64,000 nucleotides of DNA. It comes from Filosporella fistucella (lineage: Eukaryota; Ascomycota; Leotiomycetes; Helotiales). A program made the position numbers and the translations under genes. The DNA is taken from assembly GCA_030077755.1 (NCBI GenBank), contig JAQJZZ010000011.1, forward strand, positions 744,001 to 808,000, given 5' to 3'. Shown piece by piece: positions 47,703 to 60,022 of this stretch; position 1 is the stretch's first letter, and the number at the start of each line of letters is the position of its first letter. Below the pieces are notes generated by a model. It had not been told where the DNA came from, did no database searches, and saw only the letters and a program-made list of their open reading frames with translations.

Positions 47703-49320
47703 TCAATCTCCATCTAAATCCTCACCCCTCCACCGACTAGCATTTCTTCCATACCCCTTCTCATCATTGCCATGTCTCTGCTGAGATACCTGAACACGCC
47801 CGTACTCCTCCTCTGGTGTGGCGAATTGTGGAATCGGATATGGACTTTTAAGTGCAATGTGAGCGTGTCCCATGCTCCAACCACGGAGATCGGCAAGGTA
47901 TCGGGTATGAGCTGTTGTGAACGCGTCTGGGCCGTTCTTTGTCTCTTCGAAGTCGGAATATGTGCCGACTGGATCACCCTCGTTTCCCATGAGTCTACTG
48001 TCCACCATAGACTATTGTGTAGCTGGCGGAGGCTAAAGATGCCAGCTGCTCATTCAAATATTTTCTTAGGTCGAGGGGAACTTCCTGGTTGAGTTGTGAG
48101 AAATCTGCATCGGTTACCTTGAGATATAGCCCGCAATCATCAGCAAGATAGAATCCTGCCAGAGCTGAAGTTTCAAGAAGTTTACCTCTCTCGTTCACGG
48201 GTGAAAGTCAACTGTGCTTGGTGGTCTTTGTTCATTTTTCGCAAATGTTACTGCTACCCAGAAATCGTTCAGGCAGCCCAAGTCTTGTCCGCTCCAAGTA
48301 CGTTAATGCTCTCCCATGCACTCTCCTTGCTGGTACTCCGATTTTCTGCTCCCCAGGGAGAATTCCTCTGAAGTGCCGGCATAGCATTCTGTCTCCTTCC
48401 CATAGCCGATTTGGGGCGGGTATTGCAATCGGTAAAAGAGGACACTGGTATGTATGCGCTCACTTCCCTGACTGAAATGTCTTCTCATTCCATCTAAACC
48501 ACATTGTCATCCTTATTCCAATTGACTGAAGCACCAAGATATTGATGTTGTCGTCTGATATGGGCGATGGAAGACAATACTTCCCTGTCCATACCACTTT
48601 GAGCCTGGAGTAGGCTGGAAAAGTAATGCGGATCCCTGACTCTACTTTGATCTGAAACTGACTTTGTCTATGGTATCAATGGGCTTGGTTAGGGAGGTAA
48701 TGCTGTGTCGGATGAAATGCTGATTTTATGACTGTCTGTGGGGTGTTTGTGGGGTTGTTTTGGGTAGCCTGCGTACAAGTCACGAGAGGGCTGGTAATCT
48801 GTTAATGGTTAGTTCTAAGAAGTCGAAGTGATCACATGGGTATTTACTGTGAGTTCCTTCGTGTGTGAGGTGCTGACTGCGGGATCTGCGGTGGGTACAC
48901 TGGTGAAGGATCCATTCGCGAGCTCTAGCGAACGGAACAGCATCTCGATGTAAGGTCGGGAGAGTTCTCGCCTACTGCTCGAGGCGGTGGGTTGATGTCT
49001 CTCATGGCAGGGTAGACATCCAGATCGTGTTCAAAAGCTTCGGAGGAGGGGATGTTGCTTTGGTAGGCTCGTTTATGTTGTTTTATGTGTCCTATCTGCA
49101 ATCAATTTGGGATGAGAACATGAGAAAGTCAAGGAAAGGTTGAGTATATAGGTGATAGTGCGATAAAGTAGACGAGAACGAAGGAAGCTGTAGAAAGAGT
49201 GACTTACCGGCGTTTCTTGCAGACAGCCGTCCATACTTCAGGGTCTCCTTCGGAGATGGTAAGCTGTGCTTGAATTCGGAATTTGATATCGTCAAAATTA
49301 GTGAGCCTGTGACATATGTC
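47703..49320 (-). pseudogene. Decayed or unresolved protein gene, unknown family
   Basis: Protein-like blocks lie in order on the minus strand but not in one frame. A block DDIKFRIQAQLTISEGD (about 49300) runs through a good intron (donor GTAAGTC at about 49206, acceptor TTGCAG near 49098) into IGHIKQHKRAYQSNIPSSEA and DINPPPRAVG. A one-base slip then leads to RPYIEMLFRSLELANGSF (about 48960). Further blocks are HYFSSLLQAQSGMDREVLSS (about 48600), LETSALAGFYLADDCGLYLK (about 48170) and, in another frame, MGNEGDPVGTYSDFEE to a stop at 47703. Codon-like composition and one clean intron say it was a gene. The frame changes without splice borders suggest decay, although missed introns could explain some. 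I do not recognise the family. Confidence 0.5.
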
Positions 49321-49329
49321 CAAAAATTA

Positions 49330-50974
49330 AGCAGTGATACTACGAATCATATTCTTGAACTCATTGAAATAGTTACTTGTCATAGTTTCAGCATTAACTG
49401 GTCAAGAACTACTATCAATGAAGTAGATGAATAGATTTTCATATACTTATGTATATATCTTGCAAGATTGAGAATGTGCTACAAGTGGAGGTGAATTGAA
49501 AATGCAGATGTAAACCTCAGCTAATGAATCCCGTTTTCTTATACAACTTCGGATATATTTGTATGCGACTACGTTTGAATGTCAAACAGATAGCATTGCG
49601 GACTACCATGTCTGATGATTGCTCTCCTAACAGCAACTTGAATGATTTTGCAGCAACCACGCGGGAATGAGGTGTACAGTACATACCAAGCACACATGAC
49701 CTGGAGAAACGTTTGCTCGGAAGCGCTCAGCAGATTCGTAGCGAAAAAGCAGGCTCGGTGCAAGCCAAGGAGCATAGATGATGAGTTGTTCATAAGCGAT
49801 TTGAAAGTGAGCAGTAGCAAATTAATTAAGATCAATCAAAACGTGCACATATGGTACGACGGAGTAATAACACTCATCAAGGTCAGAGCTGTCATTGCAA
49901 ATTAAGATATCCAAGGTAAGATCCACATGGCAAAATGTAACAGCACTGTTGAAAACAAGGCTGTGAATAGATAAATGAAAGTTGTATTTTTCTCCCTTTG
50001 TCTTGCTCGTGTTGAGTTGATCATGAGTACAGTATATGCAAAACTGTCAATTTCGGCTTGCTGCAGATAAACAGACAGAGGAAGGGAATCGGAGGCCGAA
50101 AGAATCGGCATTAAAACCGAAGTGGTCTGTCTGAGGCTTTCCCCAAAGTTTGCGACGTGGGGTTGCATCTGAAGGAGCCAAGCTTGAGTTTGAGTTATCG
50201 AGATCGAACTCAGACAATGCGTTTCAATGCTTATATCTGGGAGGAGCAAGGTAGAAGGAGAGTGGTAAAGGCGTCTCCCTGGTGGGATTTTAATTCGATG
50301 GCTGGGGGGAAGACTTTGAAAATGCTCCCGTCATGTGATGTGATAGTCACGTGCAACTCAACGTCTTTCCCTCTTTGACGGGTCACCTGCCGACCCCTAT
50401 CCAACGACAAAAAGACTTAGCAGAGTTGATGTTCATAGAGAGTTTATACTTTCATTCATCTCACATACAAATCTTTCTAGGAGTAGAGATGAGGTTGCAG
50501 CATTTCTTGCTGGAGAATCAACTTACCTCTCTCAAACAACCTGTAGAGACTGAAATGACCAACAAACCAACATAGTCACCACAGCCAGAAAGCTATCATA
50601 GCCAATTCACTCGCTCAGCCCAGCCGGCTTCCTCGAGATCCTTCCAGTCTGACTTCTACAAATCCCCAATCCAAATGGTCAGCACCCAATCACCCCAGAA
50701 TAAAAAGTGAGGCGAACGAGGCTCTCGCCCTTTTTCTGCGCTGAAAAAGGGCGAGATGAAACTGTGTGCTAAAGCAGCGAACTTCTCACACCAGCGAGCA
50801 TATGATACCAACTCTCCCTCCATGCTCTCCTCACCAAAATTCCTTTCGAAAACAGTACCTTGACTCTCCTCACCGCCTCCAAACTTGCCGCCGCTTTCAA
50901 GATTTGGAAGCACCAGGTAAGTTACACAGGACTCGGAGATGGATATCTGCTGATTTGTGTTAAGCCACGGCGTC
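49330..50974. other. Intergenic, 1.6 kb, no gene; one hairpin
   Basis: Short frames only (for example 49569-49835, 49902-50249). A perfect 14-bp inverted repeat lies at 50723-50756. Confidence 0.45.
50723..50756. repeat. 14-bp perfect inverted repeat (hairpin)
   Basis: TCTCGCCCTTTTTC at 50723-50736 and its exact reverse complement at 50743-50756, with a 6-base loop. It lies about 220 bases upstream of the C2H2 gene start. It could be a terminal trace of a small element or a transcript terminator; neither is shown. Confidence 0.8.
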
Positions 50975-52224
50975 ATGAGCGACCAATACGACTTTACGAA
51001 TGTATCTTGGCTCTGGGATGATTGGCTTCAGCCTGATGATTCCTGGTGAGTCGAGAAAAAAAAAAGGCACTGACTATGAAAAAGGGCTTTGGAGGCCAAA
51101 AGCATGAAAGAGCCTCATACTCCCGGTGAGGCGCCTCTTGGCTCTCAACCCCACCCCGGACTGCCGCAGGCACGTCCCACAATAGGCCAATCAGATAACC
51201 CTGACGAAATGGTTGGTCAAGTCAATACATTCAACTCGAGCGTGGGTGCCCAGCAAGTTGACACTCAGGTGCAGGTGGAGGCCGCAGCTCCAATGTGAAT
51301 AACGATTAGTCTTCTATAGTTGAAACTCTCACTGACCAAACAGCAGAAGACCCCTACAGCGCCTCATTTACACAGCGAGCAATTGCGCTACTTGCAATGC
51401 TCCGTTGGACACGTCTGAACAGACATTCGGTTTACTAAAGCCGAACATCTTCTGTACGCGAACGAAGAATCTGGCAGGGCACCATGCTCTAGCATGCTTA
51501 GGTGTAAATTGCTCGAAAACCTTTTCTACATTTGAGGACCTTGAAGTGCATTTCTTTTGGCGAGGGGACCATAGGACACTCTGCTGCGCCCTTCCTGATT
51601 GTGGAACACTCTTGTGCGGCCTTAAGTTTGGAGAGCACATCGCTGAGAATCATCCAGACTTCTTTCGATGTGCTCAATGCGGTATCAGTTTTCCAAATGG
51701 GACAGAACTTGATCATCATGGTACTTTGAAGATGCATGGTGCTTATGTCTGCGGGTATCCAGAATGTGGGTCAGTATGCAGTCGGATTGGAGACCTTCGG
51801 CGCCACCAGACGATACACCAGACACATGTCAAAAAATATCCTTGTCCACATTGCCGCAAGTAAGCTTGATAGTGCCGACCCGATATTATATAGCTCGTCC
51901 AGTAGCTGACAATCACGCAGACATCGCGGTCAGAATGGTTTCAAGCGCAAAGATCATCTCCGTCAACATATCAGAAACTATCATCACATTGACGTCGATA
52001 ATGTCGATGCCAATTCACCAACCGATTACCCCTGCCCAAGAGATGGCTGCGACAGAGTTGGTGACGGCTCTTTTAAGGAGAAAAAACTTCTTCAGCTTCA
52101 CTTGAAGAAAGATCACCCATCTCCATTCCAATGTCCCCATAGTGGTTGCAACCGTGTTGGTACTAAAGGCTGGTTTCGAAAGCGAGATATGGTGAAACAT
52201 ATTCAAAAGGCTCACGGTTCTTGA
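50975..52224 (+). CDS. C2H2-type zinc-finger protein, 4 exons
   Basis: Exons 50975-51045, 51085-51294, 51344-51859 and 51921-52224 give 366 residues; all junctions keep phase. Intron 1 is only 39 nt (51046-51084), with GTGAG, a poly-A run, a CACTGAC branch and AAAAAG; introns 2 and 3 are 49 and 61 nt. The first 95 residues are acidic and disordered (SWLWDDWLQPDDSW). Zinc-finger pairs follow: CATCNAPLD; CLGVNCSKTFSTFEDLEVHF; FRCAQCGISFPNGTELDHH; YVCGYPECGSVCSRIGDLRR; YPCPHCRK with the split RKDHLRQHIRNYH; YPCPRDGCDRVG; and a last one, CPHSGCNRVGTKGWFRKRDM. Repeated spacing supports a nuclear nucleic-acid-binding role of the degenerate C2H2 class typical for Leotiomycetes. Targets are unknown. 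Confidence 0.85.
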
Positions 52225-52642
52225 GCGACTAGATTGTCCGAAGGAGTTCGCGGAGATCATTGCTCCTACTTGAATTTTTTTGACATGGTCTTCGCGCTGT
52301 CGTTCAATTCCCTTCTATTCTTGGTAGCTTTTTCTCAAAATTGATTCTCCGAACACTTGTTGAAGACTATCGAGCTGATTCAACTCAGCTTTGGGGTGGG
52401 ATCTCTTGTTGAATTAGATTGCCTAGATGGGCAGCGGACATTTGTTCCTTCCTTCTTGCTATGATGGACTTGATCTCTATTACTTCCTTATTTCCTTTGT
52501 TAGGCTTCGCGACGCGTTCTCCTTTTGATTTTTCGATTCCAAACACCAAAGCCTGATTCAACACAGCACAAAAAATAGTAACGAATTTATGAGATTTGCT
52601 TCATGTTTTACTGCCACTTGATAAAATACTACCATATCCTCC
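52225..52642. other. Intergenic between convergent genes
   Basis: About 420 bases between the C2H2 and MYND stop codons; no gene seen. Confidence 0.45.
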
Positions 52643-53436
52643 TCAACCGAGAACCTCTTTCGTAGTCTTGAATATCTTACACTCGCTCTTATGACCTTCA
52701 CTGCTCCAACCTCTCCGTTGACAATCCTGAGATGCTGTTAATATCGATTCACATGATCAGGGAAAAAGATGAAAGGATACCTTATTACAGTACCAGACGC
52801 TTGCACATCCTTTACACCTCGACAGTTCATCTCCAGCTTTAACCAAACCACAGCCTTGACACCTCTCCTGCCCTTCTTCCATCTCTTCTCTCTCCTGCTC
52901 GCGTCGACTGATCTCATATAACCTCTCCACGCTCGTCGGAATAATCTGCTCCTAGTCAGCCACATCTCAACCTAAATTCCCCTCCACCCCCTTCTTCCCC
53001 CTCTTCCCCCAACCATGCAAACCCATAAAAAATCACTCACCCATACATCCCTAACACCACACTCAACAAACCCCATCCTCCCCTCCCCACCCTCCCCCAT
53101 ATCCCCCTCCTTCCTCCCCTTAACCCTCGCCTCAGGAACAACCATAGTCCACCCTTTCTTAAAACCACTTACATCCCATCCACCTCCTTGAACACCTTCT
53201 TTCACTAGCTCATTAGGGATTTTGAGTGTGACGGCGAAAGAGTCGCCGAGGATGTCTTTGAGGATGAATGTGGGGCTGGTGGAGAGGGTCATGTTTTCGG
53301 AGATGGTGGCGAGAAGGTAGTGGGATGGTTTTTGAGGAGAGATGTTGCTGGAGGGGGAGGGAGATGGGGAGAGAATAGGGAGTTGGGTGAATGGTAGGAA
53401 GAGGGGGGGTGTGAGGGGTGGGAGGGGAGGTGTCAT
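52643..53436 (-). CDS. MYND zinc-finger protein, 3 exons
   Basis: Exons 53436-53041, 52945-52781 and 52726-52643, all phase 0, give 214 residues. Introns are 95 and 54 nt. The N-terminus is very Pro-rich (MTPPLPPLTPPLFLP), then a compact domain with TFILKDILGDSFAVTLKIP. The C-terminus forms a MYND finger completed by splicing: CQGCGLVKAGDE, CKGCASVWYCNK, DCQRRGW and HKSEC, matching C-x2-C..C-x2-C-x4-YC-x3-C-Q..H-x3-C. MYND domains bind Pro-rich peptides; the protein is probably a small regulator or adaptor. There is no SET domain. Confidence 0.82.
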
Positions 53437-54187
53437 TTTGGTGAGATTAGTATAGAAAGTTATGTGAGGGAGATCAGTTGTGGGGAGAGGAGAGGAGAGA
53501 TTTGGATATATACAAAGTGGAAGTATAAAGTTAAGAATTCGATTGACACGATCTGAAACGCGAAACGTGAAAAGGAGGTTGGTGCTCCTTTTTTTAAGCG
53601 AGCGAGAAGTGTTGTCTTGAGTGGATGGAGGCAGGATGTTAAAAACAGAATGGGATTGTATAATTGGCTTGGGGATAGGGGTATAATTGGGAATACAGGC
53701 TACTTCGTTAAATTATAGCTGTGAACTTGCGTTTGCTGGCCTCAATGTGATGATAGAAGGGAAGGAAGTGATGTACTCACGTGACAAGACACGTGATCAC
53801 CACGAGGCGCTGACGGGATAGATGCTATGGAAGTCATAGCATTGACTTGGACACTTATTTAGAATCGGATAAGAGCCATGAAAATATCACATGTTATCGA
53901 TTTCATATGCTGTCACACAAATTGCTCGACAATGTAAAGAATTTCAATTCGCCTGCACTCTCAACTAGAGCACCAATCTAAAGAAACCACTTTCCCAACC
54001 AGTCTAATTCGCGAACGCCATCCGGATGAAAAAACCCAGGGCACATCCCAACCGCGACTCTATAACCCTCATGCAAAAACATCAAAATCAAAATGCTCTA
54101 AGGAATCTCTCTATCGGTATTGCACATGATTACATATCCTTTTCTTTCCATCAATCAATAAACTTTTTGTGGTGATCGTGAATTCGT
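53437..54187. other. Intergenic; tandem CACGTGA elements
   Basis: 750 bases upstream of the MYND gene and downstream of EF3. Two E-box cores lie within 20 bases at about 53778-53796. Confidence 0.45.
53777..53798. promoter_or_regulatory. Paired CACGTG elements upstream of the MYND gene
   Basis: TCACGTGAC followed 4 bases later by ACACGTGATC, about 340-360 bases upstream of the MYND start. CACGTG is a bHLH core; paired sites often strengthen binding. Confidence 0.45.
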
Positions 54188-57100
54188 TTAAGACTCATCA
54201 TCCGTGTCTGGTGGGTGAGGAGTGCCTTTAGGAGAGTTGAGCCTGGGATATGTTAGTATAATTCATTTCAGTGGTGGCAGAGGGAACGTACCATTCAATG
54301 TGTCTCAATCTCTTTCTGACCTCACGCTCCTTCAGCTCCTTCTTGGTCATCTTCTTCTTCTTCTTAGATCTGAATGCCATATCCCCATTATCTTCAGCTC
54401 CACTGTTGACAGCACTTGCATTAGCACTGCTGACAGCGCTGCTAGCAACACTGCTGTTGAATCCACTACCTGGGCGACTGTTATCCTCGAATCGGTCGGC
54501 TGATACTGCCAAATGACCCTTATGGGTAACACGTCCATCCGCGACATACCACTGTTCTGGACAGAGAGCGCCAACGAACTCCTCGTTATGGGAAATCATA
54601 ACAACACCTCCCTTGTAGTCACGAATAGCGACAGCGAGACCCCCAAGAGAGTCACGATCCAAGAAATTGGTAGGTTCATCAAGAACGAGAAGATGGGGGT
54701 TGTTCCACATGGCACCGGCTAATACAACCTTGACTTTTTGTCCTCCAGAAAGACCACCAATCTCGTTGTGGTCGGCAATCTCGGGATCAAGACCAAGATC
54801 CTCGAAATGCTTGGAGATGACCTTTGGTGACAACTCACGGAAACCGAGACCCTCACGGGATGCCTCGTGATCATCGAATTCTTGGATCAACTTGTTGAAG
54901 CCAAGTTCAACAAGTGTTTCTCGGGAAATTTGAGAGTTGTGTTTTGGAAGCATGTGTTGCCACTTGATCTCGTACTGGTAGGATTTCTTCCACTTTTGGC
55001 GACCCATGATAGCCTCGATACGTCGACCTCCTTTTCCATCACCAAGATCGACCATCTTCTCCATCTGGAGTTTGTCTTCATCAGACAAAATACGAGTCTG
55101 CTTCATGTGAACCTCTCTATCGTCACCATTGGCATATCTCCATTGAAGATATTGGTTAGGAGTCTTCTCCAAGTGCATCTCGACGTGCTCCAATGCGTGC
55201 TGCTTGATATAACCAATTCGCAAGTTGGGGTGCTTTTCAACACGACCAACGGTAGGAATCGTCTCACCAGTCAACATCTTGATCAATGTAGACTTTCCGG
55301 CTCCGTTTCCACCAATAATGGCAGTTCTAGAAGAGAGAGAAAGTTGGCAAGAAACATCGTGCAGAGATGGCTTAGATGCTCCAGGGTAAGTGTAGGAGCA
55401 GTTTGTCATTCTCAGAATCGATCGAGTTTGCGACTTGACACCAGTAAGTATACCAGGGGGAGGGAACTTGAATTGAGCGTTAGATGCAGAAAGTGTGTAA
55501 TAACTCTTCGCTTCTGGGCGTTGCTTGACGAATGCTGCCAAATTGCCCTTGAAGCAGGCCAATTTCTTTCCAGGTTCATAGTGGTAAATATCGGTACAGA
55601 CCTCATCAAGGAAGCCAGAGTCATGAGAAACGATCAAACTGGTGATTTCGGTGTGCGACTTGAGATACTCTTGCAACCACTTCACATTGGCAACATCCAA
55701 ATGATTGGTAGGTTCGTCAAGAAGGAGAACATCAGCTTTCATCAACATAGCACGAGCCAAAGCCAATTTCATCTTCCATCCACCAGACAAAGATCCAACC
55801 TTCTCAGATTGTCGTCCTTCGGGTCCGGCAGTGAAACCGACTTCAGTGAGAACTTCGGAAATACGTTCAAGTCCTTGATCAGCGATTGCTGGGTCCTTGG
55901 CCACGAATTGCAAGATGCTGATATCGGCATCCTCTCCTTGATTGTGCTCAACGAAACAGGTTCGGAGAACATCTTGGGAAGGAAATCCTTCAAGCTTTCC
56001 ATTTGCAATACTGCGCATCAAAGTGGACTTTCCGGCACCGTTACGACCACATAGACCGTATCTGTGTCCTTTCAAAAGTCGGAGATTGGTGTGGGAGAGC
56101 AGAAGCATACCACCATAGGCAAGAGAGAAGTCGGCGTTGACAATCTCAATTTCTCCATCATCCTCCTTGACTGGTTGACCATACTTTCGGTGGTCCTCGT
56201 CAACGTAGAATTTTTCGACGGCTCTTCCAACGGTTTCGGCTGATCCAGACTCCTTCATGATGTGTTGTAGATATGGAGCAATACGAGCTGAGATTCGGGT
56301 AGTTTGACGGTGGTTGACATCTTCAGCAACCATGCCGCAAATGTATGGTCTGGCAAGTTTGAATATATCAAGATCTCCTCCAAGTCCGCCTGCCTTCTTA
56401 ATCTCGGCCTCAAGGACCTTGGCAACATCTTCGACAGTGGTTCTGGCGATGACACCGCTCTCGACTTGTCCATCGTCATCACCCATGGCCTTATCAATGA
56501 CAGCGACGGCCCGCTGAGCCATCTCTCTGACTTCTGGCAAAGAGGCACGGTCCTTGACACCTTTGACACCCGGTCTCAACTTCGGCAAGAAGGTTCGAGC
56601 TTCAACAGGGTCGTGAACAAGCTTTGTCAAGTTCTCAACAACGACGACAGTCTGTCGGAGGACTTCTTGAGCAGTGGTTGGGGTATTGAGAGATCGCTCC
56701 AAGAGAGGAGTGAGGAGGGCCAAGACGGGGGAGGTGACAATAGCGACAAAAGTGGTCTGGGAGAGGGCGTGAATTGCCTTCTGCAGAGTTTCGGTGGAGG
56801 GGTGTTGCATAGTCGCGATGAGGAGGGGGATTCTTGGCGCAACATCGTCGTTGGAAAGAAGAGTGGTGAGCGAGGTCATGGTGGCAACGGCTTGCTTCTC
56901 AACCTCACCCTTCAAGTCATGCATTCCAGACTCGACAATTGGGATAAGGCCAGCAAGTTTTGTGCCCATGGCTTCCCGAAGAATGTCTTTATCGTTGGCC
57001 TCTTCTTTGCTGCTTCCGATCTCCATCTTCGCCTTATCCGCCATTCTCTGCATCAATTTGTATCCTCCAACAGTTCCCTGCCATTTCCCGGAACGTTTTG

Positions 57101-57560
57101 CGAGATATGTGCACAGTGCTGGGAGAAGACCGAGAAGGAGAGCCTCTGGGCTCAAATTCTTGAATAATTCGTCAAGTCCGTATTGCGCAGCTTCGCGAAC
57201 GACGGCCCCTTTATCAGACAACGCATCCAAGGCGCATGCAACCATGCCTCCATCTTGGAGCAGCAGAACAACTTCACTAATCTTTTGTTGAGGTGGGAGA
57301 CGCTCGAAAAGCGCACCGAGAAGGTTTTGCGCACTTTCTCGTCGGGCTCCGCTCTTCTTATCAGCGGCGGCCTTTTTGATTTCCGCCAAAATTCCATATT
57401 GGGTCAAACCTCTGAACCCGACGGAATTCAAGAGGAGATCACACAAAGCGTATGAAGCGTTGACCGAATCGGCTGAGGAGGAAGCAGCGAAAATGGAGTC
57501 GAGAATAGCAGAAACCTCTGCTTGGGTTGGCGCTGGGCCATCAGAGGATTTTGAAATCAT
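54188..57560 (-). CDS. YEF3: Translation elongation factor 3 (ABC-F ATPase)
   Basis: Exons 57560-54292 and 54242-54188 give 1107 residues. The 49-nt intron (GTACGT..ATACTAACAT..CCAG, phase 2) replaces a read-through end with WLNSPKGTPHPPDTDDES. EF3 is a fungus-specific ribosomal ATPase that helps release deacylated tRNA from the E site. Order: N-terminal HEAT repeats (residues about 50-380); first ABC domain with Walker A GRNGAGKST, signature LSGGWKMKLA and Walker B LLLDEPTNHLD; second ABC domain with GGNGAGKST, a chromodomain-like insertion around GRQKWKKSYQYEIKW, LSGGQKVKVVLA and LVLDEPTNFLD; and a Lys-rich tail (KKKKKMTKKELKEREVRKRL). The start at 57560 was chosen for its CCCACCATG context and fit to the usual length. 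Upstream in-frame ATGs lie at 57599 and 57653. Confidence 0.96.
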
Positions 57561-59121
57561 GGTGGGCTGTGGGCGGGGAGGCGATACGTGGTGGGGCATT
57601 TCTGAGCGAGAGTCGCTCTTTGAAATGGGTATCGTGTGATCGTAGTAGATCAAATGTATGATAGTCTAGTATGATATCCAAAGATTCTTTGAAAATTTCG
57701 TCGAGGAAAATTTGCGTAAAGTTTCGAAACGGTGTTCTTTTTCTAAAAACGTGGCCGAGGCAGTGGTCGCAATCGAGGAATCGCAAGAACTTCTGGTAGA
57801 GTAGAGATTTATGGAGTGGAGATTATCTGACTGAGCAGATGGGATAGAAGAATGAACTCCTGAAGTTTGCGAAGTCTTAGCCGCGAGTGGCACAAGACGT
57901 GAAGGGTGAAAGAAGGGCGACTGGGAGAAGTTGGATGCGGATTGAGAAATCCGGCTGAGAAAAAATGTCCCTCGTTAGGTTGTCGGTTGAGGCTTAGCGT
58001 GAAAATCGCTCACTCAGCAGTACGTGGGATATGTCGGGATGTGCGATTGGCTGGGTATTGATAACCTTAATTTAGATATTCAAGGATCACTTTTTCTTAT
58101 CAGCGTTACATGCTGTGTTGGGCAGATTCACGACAGAAATGTTATACTGGATTTGAGTTCGAAACCATACCTCGATTTTTGAAGCTGTATAGAAAAGTAA
58201 TTCGCAGCGTAATATCCATGAATTGAAAGTAAGTACCTTATCTTACCATTAATCTCCTTGTAAAACTCGAAGTTACAAGTTTTGAGAAAGAAATTTTAAT
58301 TTTTCTACTTAAGCTTAGCTTGCTCTTCAATCCTGTAGCGAACGCCAGTGCTTTTGTCCACTACAAGACATGTCTTTTGGTACCTAAACCCGTTTTCCGG
58401 TGTACTCTTCGTGCAGACCCACAGTGTGTTCTTTGAAGATGTTGGATTTGAAAAATAATCCATGACACACTGTACATTCCGGAGAAAGATATCGAGTATA
58501 CTAGTGACATTCAAGCACCAGTCACTTAACAAGTCATCCAAATTGCTTGTTCTTCACCTGCAAAGCTTTCATACATCAAAGATCCCACAAACCACTCCGA
58601 ATTTCGGCTTTGACACTGTCACATTCATTCTTATTGACTCGGAGGTACTGCGTAACATCAATTATTCCATTTCGATAATTCACAGCTACTCATGGCTGTA
58701 ATTAGAGCCAAGTAATATTTTCTTCACCCGTGGAGGGGTGGTCAGCCAAAGTAAAGAGGGATTTACCTACAGAGCTCAAATTATGTGCTCCGGAAGAATA
58801 CCTCAAAGATATCCTCTTATTGCCTCATATCACAAAATCTGTGTATAAAGCAAGAAGTATGAGGCTCGATGCCAGTACGCCCTACCATTATCAACCTCTG
58901 CCGTTGTTCCATCAAACCCTGGCAGCATGCCAAGCCATATATGCCTATATCGGCTAGCGCTCACGAGACGAGCCGCTTCCGTCATTTTTCTGCAATGTTA
59001 TCAGTCACAACATGAAAAACGACATTCGGAACTTTATCGGCGTCCCAATTTTCTTTTATAAGGCGGTAGGTCTCCTCGGTCTCCCAATGCGCTCTTCAAA
59101 ATCATATCTCTCCATCTCATA
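57561..59121. other. Intergenic, EF3 promoter side, no other gene
   Basis: About 1.56 kb. Frames at 58305-58541, 58462-58701 and 58730-58957 have no recognisable features. The EF3 promoter and leader must lie at its left end. Confidence 0.5.
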
Positions 59122-60022
59122 ATGTCAAAATCGCATTCTCCCTCGCGATCGGCGCACGGCTCTTTGCCAACAACTGAGAATCAATCTCCGCCCAATGGCA
59201 AAGCTACCATTTCCTCCAAAAGCCATTGGCAATCTGCGGTGAGCTATTATTATAGTGAAATCGCAATTGAGTTTGCCGATATTCCTATTATAGCCTGCTG
59301 CTTTGTATCTGGACTCTGTGACAGCAGTTCCTATAATGCCTGGTCATGTTTCGTGTCTATGCAAACAGGTACGCTTATCTGCAATCCATCCTCGGAGACA
59401 AACTCTAATTTGCTTTTTAGGGAATACGATCTTCCTTGCACTTGGCGCATCCGGTCAGCCTATATCGAAACCCTATGGTTGGCTCAGATCACTTGTATCG
59501 ATAGCCTTCTTCTTGTTTGGATGCTTCATATTTGCCTCGACGAGACTCATTAGCCCTAAAGCACGCGGTACTTTGACGACATCCTTCTTCCTACAAAGCA
59601 TATGCATAATCATTGCCGCGGCTCTGGTATCAGGGGATATTGTGCCAGCGCCGAAGGGAATTGCAACTGGCAATGGTGATATCGATTTCAAAGAGCTCCT
59701 CCCATTGGCATTTCTTGCGTTTCAGTCTGGTGGGCAAATCGTTACGTCGAGGATTCTTGGGTTCAATGAAGTTCCGACTACGGTGTTGACAAGCGTATAC
59801 TGCGATCTGGCTAGTGATCCGAAATTTTTTGCCATGGACAATGTGAAGCGCAATAGAAGACTCGCATCGGTTCTTCTTATTCTGCTTGGAGGTATAGCAG
59901 GTGGTTGGATCAGCAGGAGTGCTGCTGGCATGTCTGCTAGTTTGTGGCTTGCTGCGACGATCAAATTTGCTATTGCAGTAGGTTGGTCATTGTGGCGGCC
60001 GAAATCGATAGTACAGATATGA
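59122..60022 (+). CDS. DUF1275 family membrane protein, 2 exons
   Basis: Exons 59122-59368 and 59421-60022 give 282 residues; the 52-nt intron (GTACGC..CTCTAAT..TTTTAG, phase 1) joins FVSMQT to GNTIFLALG. After about 45 hydrophilic residues come roughly six membrane segments with the family signature: ADIPIIACCFVSGLCDSSSY, then the MQTGNTIFLALGA element, LAFQSGGQIVTSRILGFNEV with PTTVLTSVYCDL, and a final GGIAGGWISRSAAGMSASLW. The family (YoaK-like) is widespread in bacteria and fungi; its transport or other function is not established. Confidence 0.88.

Noticed and set aside
54867..56054. 395-codon open frame on the + strand inside the EF3 gene
   Set aside because: It is the antisense shadow of the EF3 ABC domains; high-GC third-position bias keeps the opposite strand open.
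56304..57167. 287-codon + strand frame over the EF3 HEAT region
   Set aside because: Antisense shadow of EF3 with no domain of its own.
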